Shown: piece after piece, positions 14,868 to 21,118 of the stretch
How the letters are laid out: every line of letters begins with the position of its first letter
Numbering within the stretch: the first letter of the stretch is position 1
DNA from: Thiocapsa sp035467215
GTDB lineage: Bacteria > Pseudomonadota > Gammaproteobacteria > Chromatiales > Chromatiaceae
Assembly: GCF_035467215.1 (NCBI RefSeq)
Contig: NZ_DATITZ010000121.1
Location: 1-21,118, forward strand
Direction: 5' to 3'
Length of the DNA stretch: 21,118 bases
Position numbers and translations under genes: made by a program
The notes under the pieces: model-generated
Databases searched by the model: none
The model's input: only the letters and a program-made list of their open reading frames with translations
What the model was told of the DNA's origin: nothing

Positions 14868-15259
14868 TGTACCTGCTCGACACCAACACGCTGATCTACT
14901 TCTTCAAAGGCCAGGGACAGGTCGCCGCACGCCTGTTGTCCGTCCCACCCACGGATCTGGGAATCTCCGCGATCGTCCTGCATGAGTTGGAGACCGGGAT
15001 CGCCAAATCGACGCATCCGGACAAGCGCCGCCGGCAACTCGAAGCGCTGGTCAACACGGCCGTATTCTTCCCGTTCGCAAAAGCGGAAGCCCGTGCCGCG
15101 GCCTTGATCCGACGGGATCTGGAAGAGGCGGGCACACCGATCGGCACGCTGGATACCCTCATCGCCGCTACGGCCATCGCCAACCGCGCCATCTTGGTTA
15201 CGCACAACACGCGGGAGTTTTCGCGTATCCCGGATCTGGCGCTCGATGACTGGTTCTAA
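14867..15259 (+). CDS. vapC: VapC-type PIN-domain ribonuclease toxin
   Basis: This 130-aa protein has the PIN-domain acidic site: D5 (MYLLDTNTLIYFFKG), E40/E42 (VLHELETGI), D96 (GTLDTLIAATA) and the closing strand LVTHNTREFSRIPDLALDDW, with N114 and E117. VapC toxins cleave tRNA or rRNA when freed from the antitoxin. The length is normal and the gene appears intact. The ATG overlaps the antitoxin stop, so translation is coupled. With parDE at 17320-17884, the plasmid carries two complete post-segregational killing modules. Confidence 0.95.
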   Translation: MYLLDTNTLIYFFKGQGQVAARLLSVPPTDLGISAIVLHELETGIAKSTHPDKRRRQLEALVNTAVFFPFAKAEARAAALIRRDLEEAGTPIGTLDTLIAATAIANRAILVTHNTREFSRIPDLALDDWF

Positions 15260-15282
15260 CCCAGCACCGTCGGCGCAGTAGG

Positions 15283-15954
15283 ATGTTTGGTATGTTGTTT
15301 CACGTTGCGTGGAGGTTCCTCGTCTGGGCGCTGGTCTGCGGTGCGGTGTCTGCGGAGGTGCCGACGACCACAGATCCTCAGGAGGAGCCCGACATCGAGT
15401 GGGTTCTTCTCAATGAGGAACAGCAAGCTCTGTTCGAGGCCGGCGACTACGAGCGGGCCGCAGGCGTAGGGGGCCTCGCACGCGTGCACGCCGAGAGGCA
15501 CGGACGACCGGCGGATGTCGCGACCACGCTCAACAACCTCGGGGCGGTCTATTTCGCGCAGGGTCGATACGACGACGCGGAAGGGAACTTCACGCAGGCG
15601 CTTGAGATCCACGAGGGCCTCCTGGGGCCGGAGCATCCTGAGGTTGCGAAGAACCTCAACAACCTCGCTCAGGTCTTCCTCCTGCTCCGGCGGTTCGATG
15701 ACGCGGAGCGTCTTCTCGTGCGGGCGGTTGCGATCTTTGAGGGCGCGCTCGGGGAGGTCGAGCAGACCGCGACGTCCCTGCATACTCTTGCGACGCTCTA
15801 TGTCGCGTCCGGTCGGTACCGCGAAGCGGAGTCACTACTGCGACGGGCCGTGGTGATCCGCGAGCAGGTCTTGGGCCCGGAGCACCCGAAGACGGTGGTC
15901 GCGAGGGAGAGTTTGGCGGGGGTGGGACGTGCGCTCCGTGCGGAGGGGATGTAG
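15283..15954 (+). CDS. Exported TPR-repeat protein
   Basis: This 223-aa protein starts with a hydrophobic stretch (residues about 5-22) ending AVSA before EVPTTT, consistent with a Sec signal peptide cut near residue 24. It is followed by three kinesin-light-chain-type tetratricopeptide repeats of about 42 residues, at about 80-119, 122-160 and 163-203, with the typical NNLGAVYFAQGRYDDAE and GPEHPEV signatures. Such repeats bind other proteins. The start may be 15283 or the ATG at 15292. It begins 23 bp after vapC. Codon use differs little from neighbours. The partner is unknown. Confidence 0.85.
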   Translation: MFGMLFHVAWRFLVWALVCGAVSAEVPTTTDPQEEPDIEWVLLNEEQQALFEAGDYERAAGVGGLARVHAERHGRPADVATTLNNLGAVYFAQGRYDDAEGNFTQALEIHEGLLGPEHPEVAKNLNNLAQVFLLLRRFDDAERLLVRAVAIFEGALGEVEQTATSLHTLATLYVASGRYREAESLLRRAVVIREQVLGPEHPKTVVARESLAGVGRALRAEGM

Positions 15955-15995
15955 GTCTAGGGAACCCTACCGATGTAAAAGTGCGTGTTCTCTGA

Positions 15996-16220
15996 TTTTT
16001 CGCCGGGAAGGTCCTGGACAGTGGCTTTGTCGGACCCAAGATCCCGGACCTCCCGGAGTCGGGCTGGATCGGCATCATCTACCTCGATCCCGACCCGCAG
16101 ACCTCCGGCGCCGACGTCGAGCGTCAATTCGTGATCACCGCACACGGCGACAGCTTCGTGGAGATGCCGCCGGGTCCGCCGTCGTTGAAGTACAGGGTCA
16201 TGCCGTCTGAAAGCGAGTAG
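15996..16220 (+). pseudogene. Start-less open frame, probable gene fragment
   Basis: The frame between a TGA at 15993 and the stop at 16218 encodes about 74 residues with protein-like composition, including FVGPKIPDLPESGWIGIIYL and ERQFVITAHGDSFVEMPPG. No ATG, GTG or TTG lies in its first half. I do not recognise it. It may be the C-terminal end of a protein whose 5' part was lost when the TPR gene became its neighbour. Confidence 0.4.
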
Positions 16221-16387
16221 TGAGTTGACGGCCGATCCCATGCTTGGCCGGAACCGACGCGCCCAGAATTTATACGAATTGAGAATCGGATTGCCGATTT
16301 GTATGGCTTCGACATGCTCCGGCACCTCAAACATCATCCCTTTAAGGTCCGAGCCTTCGTAGGCAACAGGTAACAAGGGTGACCTCC
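16221..16387. other. Short gap with a possible second coding scrap
   Basis: A forward frame ending in TAA near 16372 encodes FIRIENRIADLYGFDMLRHL followed by KHHPFKVRAFVGNR, which has a protein-like look but lacks a start. No promoter for the next gene could be fixed. Confidence 0.3.
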
Positions 16388-17147
16388 ATGTCCATCGCGA
16401 AAGCCGGCCGGCGTATTGCATCGCTCGCGGACTGGGAGCAATACGCACCGCCGAAGTCACCTCACCACTGGGTCGATGGCCGGAGCGCCAAAGAGGTCGC
16501 TCGGGCTTGGCTTGAGGGCGGTAGGACAACCATGCCGCACGAGGTTCTGGCGGTGCTGGCCGGCCATCCGCGTTTCAACGACGTGCTGTCATGGGACGTG
16601 GAACCGGAAGCAAAACTACGCTTCGATACCTTTCCAGGAACCTCGGAACACCGACCTCCTCGTCATCGCAAACGATGCGCTTGGTCCCTTTCTGCTCGCG
16701 ATCGAAGCGAAGGCCGACGAGACCTACGGCCACACTCTCGCCGACGTGCTCGCCGCCGCTTTGGAGCGGCGCATCCAGAATCCCAGGTCCAACGGCATCG
16801 CCAGGATCGAAGGGTTGGCGACGCTGCTCCTGAAGCCACGGAGTGGCGGTCAACCCAAGGCCAGGGATCTGCGATACCAGTTGTTCACGGCTTGTGCAGG
16901 TGCGCTGGCCGAGGCACATCGACGCCAGTCGGCGCGAGCAATCATGCTCGTGCACGAGTTCATCACGTCCGCGACATCCGACGAGAAACACGCGCGAAAC
17001 GCATCCGATCTCCGAATGTTCTTGTCTCGACTGACGGGTCACGCCGACAGGCCTGTCCAAGACGTGGAGCTGCAAGGCCCTTTCGAATTTGCACGCTATG
17101 CGGGGGTCGAGTTGTTCGTGGGCAAGGTCACGCGAAATTTCAGATGA
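16388..17147 (+). pseudogene. Frameshifted gene with a PD-(D/E)XK-like motif
   Basis: Two overlapping frames make one protein. The first runs from the ATG at 16388 (MSIAKAGRRIASLADWEQYA) to about FDTFPGTSE near 16645. The second continues from AAC at 16647: NTDLLVIANDALGPFLLAIE, then AKADETYG, ending GVELFVGKVTRNFR at 17147. The joint needs one extra base or two missing bases at about 16646. The D...ExK arrangement (NTD, then IEAK 16 residues later) is the signature of PD-(D/E)XK nuclease-fold proteins, so a nuclease or nuclease-like role is possible. AAGGGTGA lies upstream of the ATG. The frameshift could be a real mutation or a sequencing error. Repaired length would be about 253 aa. Confidence 0.7.
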
Positions 17148-17272
17148 CCGCTATCTCCCCTGATTCACAGTCACGCTCCAAGATCTGGATCCGCAGAATC
17201 AGACTTATCCGCCTTTGGTTGACGGCTTTGCGGTTTGACAAGACGTCGTCAGGGAACGATTTACTGGGGTAG

Positions 17273-17291
17273 TAAGACATAGTCTTATAAT
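17273..17291 (+). promoter_or_regulatory. parDE promoter with inverted-repeat operator
   Basis: TAAGAC-ATA-GTCTTA (17273-17287) is a perfect inverted repeat, and its right arm overlaps a perfect -10, TATAAT (17286-17291), 28 bp before the parD ATG. No good -35 is seen. Placement over the -10 is what is expected of ParD autorepression. Confidence 0.6.
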
Positions 17292-17319
17292 GTGAAGGTG
17301 CACACAGGAGGAACGCATC

Positions 17320-17586
17320 ATGGCCAGAACCCAAACCATCACCCTCGGCGACCACTGGAACGATTTTGTCGTTACCCTCGTAGAAAGCGGGCGCTATGCC
17401 TCGGCCAGCGAAGTGATTCGCGATTCCCTGCGGCTGCTGCAAGAGCAGGAGGCAGCGTCCAAGCTGGAAGCCTTGCGACAAGCCCTGATCGAGGGAGAAA
17501 ACAGCGGTTCCGCCGGGCCACTCGACATGGAAGCCATCAAGCGCCGGGCCAGACAAAAGGCCGGATTGAGCCCGGATCATGTATGA
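17320..17586 (+). CDS. parD: ParD-type antitoxin
   Basis: This 88-aa protein is a typical ParD. It has a ribbon (TQTITLGDHWNDFVVTLVESG), the helix-turn YASASEVIRDSLRLLQEQE, and a C-terminal toxin-wrapping segment with LDMEAIKRRARQKAG. ACAGGAGGAACG before the ATG is a very strong ribosome site, so antitoxin should be made in excess. The parE ATG lies inside its last codons (8-base overlap). An inverted repeat over the -10 probably serves autorepression. Confidence 0.95.
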   Translation: MARTQTITLGDHWNDFVVTLVESGRYASASEVIRDSLRLLQEQEAASKLEALRQALIEGENSGSAGPLDMEAIKRRARQKAGLSPDHV

Positions 17587-17884
17587 AATCCATCAGCAAA
17601 CCGCCGCCGAAGACGACCTCGTCGCGATCTGGCAATACTCCTTCGAGACCTGGGGGGCCGATCAGGCTGATTTCTATCTCGACGCCTTAAACGACGGCAT
17701 CGCGAGACTTGCAGACAACGCCGAGCTCGGAGCCGATTGCAGCCATATCCGTGAAGGTTACAGACGTCTTCAGGTCCGGCATCACTGTGTTTACTACCGT
17801 GTTCTCGCTGCCCGCATCGAGATCGTCCGCGTCCTCCACAAGCGTATGCACCCGGATCAACATCTGGCCCCCCGTGCCGGCTAG
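17579..17884 (+). CDS. parE: ParE-type toxin
   Basis: This 101-aa protein is a full-length RelE/ParE-superfamily toxin: YEIHQQTAAEDDLVAIWQYS at the start, WGADQADFYLDALNDGIARLADNAELG in the middle, and the core strands YRRLQVRHHCVYYRV and IEIVRVLHKRMHPDQHL. ParE proteins poison DNA gyrase. The ATG at 17579 overlaps parD by 8 bases. The pair is intact, unlike the ParE remnant at 4742. The 3' end abuts a broken reverse-strand gene. Confidence 0.95.
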   Translation: MYEIHQQTAAEDDLVAIWQYSFETWGADQADFYLDALNDGIARLADNAELGADCSHIREGYRRLQVRHHCVYYRVLAARIEIVRVLHKRMHPDQHLAPRAG

Positions 17885-18126
17885 TCCCGAGCAGCCTGAA
17901 CGCTTCCGGCGTCAGCAGCAGGTCGCCGGTCGCCAAACCCTTGGGCCTAGCGCTCTCATACCACACGTCGCCCTGGGAGGCGCGGACGCTCCAGCCCTAC
18001 CCGCCAGTCCTCGACGAACATCTCGATCGACTCGATGAAGTCCGGATCGTGCCGGTCCGGTTGATGGTGCAATGCACGAAGTACATCAGGGGATGTGAAG
18101 AGGCGGGCCGTAGCAAAGAATTCCAT
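17885..18126 (-). pseudogene. Broken unknown gene, frameshifted and without its 3' end
   Basis: The minus frame starting at the ATG at 18126 (GGGAG upstream) encodes MEFFATARLFTSPDVLRALH and continues to FIESIEMFVEDWRVGLERP. It then runs to a stop near 17956. A second frame picks up at about 17975 with QGDVWYESARPKGLATGDLL and PEAFRLLGTS, then enters the parE gene in antisense without a stop. One frameshift and loss of the end explain this. I do not recognise the family. Arrival of parDE probably cut its 3' end. Confidence 0.5.
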
Positions 18127-18169
18127 GGACGAGACTCCCGTGCCCGGTGGCAGTCCTGTGATGTGGCCT

Positions 18170-18720
18170 ACCCGGAATTTGTCGTTGTATAGGCTAATAT
18201 CCGGAATCAGGTGATGCAGATAAGACGACAAATTCCGGGTTGTCCGCCAATTTCCCCGTTGACAGGTGATCGAGGAACGATGTTGGCGGGGATGGTTGTA
18301 ACTCTTCTCTTGAAACGACCCTCTTTTCTATTTTTATATTTTTTCTTGTTTTAAGAAATGTAACCTATTGAAAATATTTATTTTTTTCGTCTATAAAACG
18401 ACAAATTCCGGTTTTGCGACGACAAATTCCGGGCGAAGTGACGACAAATTCCGGGTTTTAAGACGACAAATTCCGGGTATTTCCAGACATCACCCCCGGA
18501 TGGCGTCATAACTGCCGGAGGCGAGGGATGCGGTTCATCTGCATTCAACGACAAATTCCGGGTTTGCTCACGGCGCGCATGACAGCCAGACGGGTGCATG
18601 CCGAGATCACACCCGGAATTTGTCGTTGAATGATGAGCAGGATGCACCGGAGGGTCTGGATATAACGACAAATTCCGGGTGCCGCCCTCCATGCCCTGGC
18701 ATACAACGACATGATTCCCC
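18170..18720. repeat. Iterons of the replication origin
   Basis: The 16-bp iteron ACGACAAATTCCGGGT occurs at 18225-18240, 18441-18456, 18463-18478, 18548-18563 and 18665-18680. Slightly changed copies lie at 18398-18411 and 18419-18433, and inverted copies at 18170-18185 and 18611-18626. A degenerate copy (ACGACATGATTCCCC) lies at 18706-18720, just before repA. The four at 18398-18478 are spaced 21-22 bp, two helical turns apart. This is a standard Rep-binding origin array. The inverted and degenerate copies near repA probably serve autorepression or handcuffing. Confidence 0.95.
18299..18397. other. AT-rich block of the origin, probable unwinding element
   Basis: About 100 bp of strongly AT-rich sequence, with T runs and TATTTTTATATTTTTTC, sits directly beside the tandem iterons in an otherwise GC-rich window. 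This is the expected place for strand opening. I saw no good DnaA box (TTATCCACA-like) in it or nearby. Confidence 0.75.
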
Positions 18721-18745
18721 GACGTCGTTTTATGGGATACACTCT

Positions 18746-19600
18746 ATGCTCATGGAGAAGCCTCATCATAGCTATCTGATCGTAAAGGCGAATAAGCTGA
18801 TCGAGGCGGCTTACCGCTTGACGATGGCCGAGCAACGGCTGCTGCTGGCCGTGCTTGCGCAAATCGATAGCAGACCGACCGGCGATAGCGTGCACGGCGA
18901 GGACTTCGAAGTCTCTGCAAGCCAAATCACCGATCTGTACGAGATTCCCCTGAAGCAATCCTACGAGCTGATGCGCGATGCAGCCGAGCGCATCGCCGAG
19001 CGGTGGGTTGTGATCCAGCATCCCGATCCGGACATCCCGGCGTTAGCCTACACCCGCACTCGTTGGATCTCGGCGATCGACTATCTGCCGAGCGAGGGGC
19101 GAATCCGTTTGTATCTCGCTCCGAAGATCATGCCGTATCTCACCCAGTTGGCCGGAGAGTTCGCGCGCTACAAACTCAAGCATGTCTCGGCGATGACATC
19201 CATCTATGCCGTTAGGCTCTACGAATTGTTGATCCAGTGGCAGATGCAGGGCGAGCGGGAGGTCGCGGTCGACTGGCTCAGGGAGCGCTTCGTCGTCCCG
19301 GAGCAGTACTCGCGGATCTATGACTTGAAGCGGCGTGTGGTCGAGCCTGCGGTGGAGCAGATCAACGCCCACAGCAACCTCTGGGTGCGTTGGTCGCAAC
19401 GGAAGGTCGGACGCGTCGTTGTGGCCTTCCAGTTCCAGTTCGGCCTCAAGGCCAACCAGCCGGCGATCCCGGCTCCGGCCGGCCATACCGGGGAGCGCGG
19501 ACTGACGCGAAGCGAGATCGAGCGTGCGGCTCGTCCGGGAGAGACCTGGGACGATGTACGGGTGCGCCTCATGAGGGAGCGTGATAAGTCGGAGAAATGA
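18746..19600 (+). CDS. repA: Plasmid replication initiator (Rep_3 family)
   Basis: This 284-aa protein is an iteron-binding initiator with two winged-helix domains. The first covers about residues 12-140 (IVKANKLIEAAYRLTMAEQR, then LLLAVLAQID, ASQITDLYEIPLKQSYELMRDAAERI, LYLAPKIMPYLTQLAGEFARYKL). The second follows from about 145 (SIYAVRLYELLIQWQ to DLKRRVVEPAVEQINAHSNLWVRW). The start is ATG 18746 or 18752; the frame is open to 18620, but that part carries iterons and is not coding. A degenerate iteron and the ACGAC/GTCGT inverted pair (18706-18728) lie in its promoter region, which suggests autorepression. It binds the iterons upstream and opens the origin. Confidence 0.95.
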   Translation: MLMEKPHHSYLIVKANKLIEAAYRLTMAEQRLLLAVLAQIDSRPTGDSVHGEDFEVSASQITDLYEIPLKQSYELMRDAAERIAERWVVIQHPDPDIPALAYTRTRWISAIDYLPSEGRIRLYLAPKIMPYLTQLAGEFARYKLKHVSAMTSIYAVRLYELLIQWQMQGEREVAVDWLRERFVVPEQYSRIYDLKRRVVEPAVEQINAHSNLWVRWSQRKVGRVVVAFQFQFGLKANQPAIPAPAGHTGERGLTRSEIERAARPGETWDDVRVRLMRERDKSEK

Positions 19601-19721
19601 AAGCGCACTCCGCAGGGCCAAGATGACTTAGGCGGTGCGTGAGCGCACCAGCGACACGGAGCTGACTGCTGGATAACTTCGATTAAGTCTGCGATGTCGA
19701 GAGCAAAAGTCAGAAGCCATT

Positions 19722-19743
19722 CCCCAAATCCTCGACCTTTCGT
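19722..19743. repeat. Direct repeat on the 3' side of the sirtuin gene
   Basis: This 22-bp segment, beginning CCCCAAATCCTCGAC and ending CTTTCGT, matches 20651-20672 with a single A/G difference. The two copies enclose the sirtuin gene. Confidence 0.8.
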
Positions 19744-19751
19744 AGACGGGT

Positions 19752-20549
19752 TCACCCAAAGCCCGCATCCGGCCAACCCTGCCGTACCAGCTCGGGCAGA
19801 ACCTGCGCGGCGGTACCCCCGAGCCGAAACGTCGCGAAGTCGTCGAGATCCGTCCTGTCCGGATTGATCTGCACCACGGCGGCACCGCGGGTGAGCGCCG
19901 TCAAAGGCAACTCGGCGGCCGGATAGACCAACGCGGAGGTCCCGACGACCAGCACCAGGTCGCAGGTGTTGGCGGCGGTCTCGGCGGCATCCCAGACGTC
20001 GGCGGGGAGTGCCTCGCCGAACCACACGACCCCGGGGCGGACCGGTCCGCGGCAGCGTTCGCAGCGCGGTGGCGGGAGCGGGGCGCCTTCGAGCGAAACT
20101 TCACACTGCGGGTCGGACGGAATATGAGGATGGCCGCAGGCCCGGCAATACGGACGATGCAGACTGCCGTGGAGCTCCAGAACGGCCGGACTGCCGGCCC
20201 GCTGATGCAGACCGTCGACGTTCTGAGTAACCAGGGTCAGGCGAGGGACTCGATCGGCTAAAACCGCGATGGCCCGGTGTGCCGGATTGGGCTCGCAGAG
20301 CAGCACCTGCGATCGGCGCCAGGCGTACCAGCCCCAGACCAATGGGGGATCCGCATCGAAGGCCTCCGGCGTGGCCAACTGCGCCGGGTCGAAGCGACCC
20401 CACAGGCCGTTCAAGGCATCGCGAAAGGTGGGGATGCCGCTCTCCTGCGAGACCCCGGCGCCGGTGAGCACCAGCAGATGACGGCAGGTACGAAGCCGGG
20501 TCAGCAGTTCTGATGGGTAAGGTTCGGTCGCATGGGATGACGTTGGCAT
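19752..20549 (-). CDS. Sirtuin NAD-dependent protein deacylase
   Basis: This 265-aa protein has all sirtuin motifs: LTGAGVSQESGIPTFRD (28-44), TQNVDGLHQRAG (108-119), catalytic H127 (LELHGSLH), a four-Cys zinc site at C135/C138 and C163/C166, and LVVGTSALVYPAAELP. Y75 and R78 (WYAWRR) match the Tyr-x-x-Arg motif of SIRT5/CobB-type enzymes, which remove succinyl and malonyl groups, so desuccinylase activity is likely besides deacetylation. It transfers acyl groups from lysine to NAD and acts in the cytosol. The ATG has a GGA six bases upstream. It stands alone, convergent with repA, between two 22-bp direct repeats. Confidence 0.95.
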   Translation of the reverse strand: MPTSSHATEPYPSELLTRLRTCRHLLVLTGAGVSQESGIPTFRDALNGLWGRFDPAQLATPEAFDADPPLVWGWYAWRRSQVLLCEPNPAHRAIAVLADRVPRLTLVTQNVDGLHQRAGSPAVLELHGSLHRPYCRACGHPHIPSDPQCEVSLEGAPLPPPRCERCRGPVRPGVVWFGEALPADVWDAAETAANTCDLVLVVGTSALVYPAAELPLTALTRGAAVVQINPDRTDLDDFATFRLGGTAAQVLPELVRQGWPDAGFG

Positions 20550-20650
20550 GACAATCCGTTTCGCGGGTTAACGCTGATCACGCTTCGACTCCGGCCGGAC
20601 GCCCCAAAAACTCCACCGTTCGAGGGATGAGGTTCCGGTCCGGATCCAGC

Positions 20651-20672
20651 CCCCAGATCCTCGACCTTTCGT
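20651..20672. repeat. Direct repeat on the 5' side of the sirtuin gene
   Basis: The 22-bp partner of 19722-19743 (one mismatch), about 100 bp upstream of the sirtuin start. A copy of the dispersed GGTGCCAAGTTCGGG element (20701-20715) lies 29 bp further right. Confidence 0.8.
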
Positions 20673-21118
20673 GATCGTCGATGCCGGGGGCAGTCTCGAA
20701 GGTGCCAAGTTCGGGCACCGAGGTCCGGACTGCAGGATCCGCGTGGGCTGGAGCGCTGCGACAGGTGCCACGTTCTTCCAACCGGCTCGTCGCTGTCAAA
20801 GCCGTGTGATCCGTTGCCGCGATTCGCGCGGCTTCGACGCCAACCGCAACGCCTTCCTTTCGGCGATGATCACCACAAGCCGCTTGCTCCTGATACCGGA
20901 AAGGCACTCGCGGTTAAACGCATGACAAGACACGACCCAGACCGGCCACCGAGCCGAGCCAGCCAAATGACTCTTCCGCCCCATTTTCGGTCACCGGCAC
21001 ATCTGACCTGAGCGTCCGGTCAACGCGCGTAGCGGACTGTCGCAGTCAACACTGTGAGTGAATCTGGAGGACCATCTTCGGACGCTGCGCCGGCACCGAT
21101 GAGCGGCCGCAATGACCT
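20673..21118. other. Right-edge stretch without a recognised gene
   Basis: It holds the third GGTGCCAAGTTCGGG copy (20701-20715) and otherwise only short open frames without motifs. A GTG at 21054 opens a frame that stays open to the window end (SESGGPSSDAAPAPMSGRND), with an internal ATG at 21099. It may be the start of a gene continuing outside, but nothing supports that beyond the open frame. Confidence 0.35.

Noticed and set aside
17235..17240. TTGACA as the -35 of parDE
   Set aside because: It is 45 bp before the -10, far beyond usable spacing.
18299..18397. DnaA boxes in the origin
   Set aside because: No TTATCCACA-like site with two or fewer changes was found by eye.
1..21118. cas genes, tRNA, rRNA, transposase or integrase genes
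   Set aside because: No open frame carried their motifs and no tRNA-like cloverleaf or rRNA block was noticed; mobility is inferred only from scars and repeats.

Overview
The window looks like part of a plasmid, or of a plasmid-derived chromosomal segment, from a GC-rich gammaproteobacterium. The plasmid signals are an iteron origin with a Rep_3-type initiator (18170-19600), a KfrA-type protein (12591-13445) and three toxin-antitoxin loci. Gene style (LexA-box-like SOS site, eat-eutBC, DUF302, VapBC and ParDE) would suit a purple sulfur bacterium of the Chromatiaceae or a relative, but that assignment is inference from memory of the families, not from a search. No rRNA, tRNA, cas or conjugation genes were seen.

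Left part (1-4334), all apparently transcribed leftwards: an SOS-type site (4319-4334), umuD, umuC, a nucleoside 2-deoxyribosyltransferase, a LexA/UmuD-like S24 peptidase without a DNA-binding domain, then a leader-like stretch and a CRISPR array of 18 identical 37-bp repeats with 17 spacers. The array runs off the left edge and no cas gene is present. Next come a CopG-type antitoxin with a destroyed ParE-type toxin (4485-4800) and a DUF302 protein (5257-5649).

Middle part (5768-11535): an ethanolamine catabolism cluster (permease, EutB, EutC, 6281-9974) lies inside a broken copy of a module made of a bacterial PH-domain gene and an Acg-type nitroreductase gene. A second copy of the same module stands immediately to the right (10163-11535). 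The left and right ends of the broken copy survive as pseudogene scraps on each side of the ethanolamine genes.

Right part (11626-21118): a guanine-deaminase-like gene coupled to a small unknown gene; a divergent kfrA, DEDDh exonuclease and nonsense-interrupted gene cluster; vapBC; a secreted TPR protein; a frameshifted PD-(D/E)XK-like gene; parDE; a broken reverse-strand gene; the origin with nine good iterons and one degenerate one, and repA; and a sirtuin deacylase flanked by short direct repeats. The last 570 bases hold no gene that I recognise, apart from a possible partial reading frame at the edge.

Functionally the window combines replication and stability (repA, kfrA, TA loci), DNA damage tolerance (umuDC operon), immunity (CRISPR array that needs Cas proteins in trans) and metabolic cargo (ethanolamine use, purine deamination, sirtuin). 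Several decayed genes show that the accessory region is being actively rearranged.
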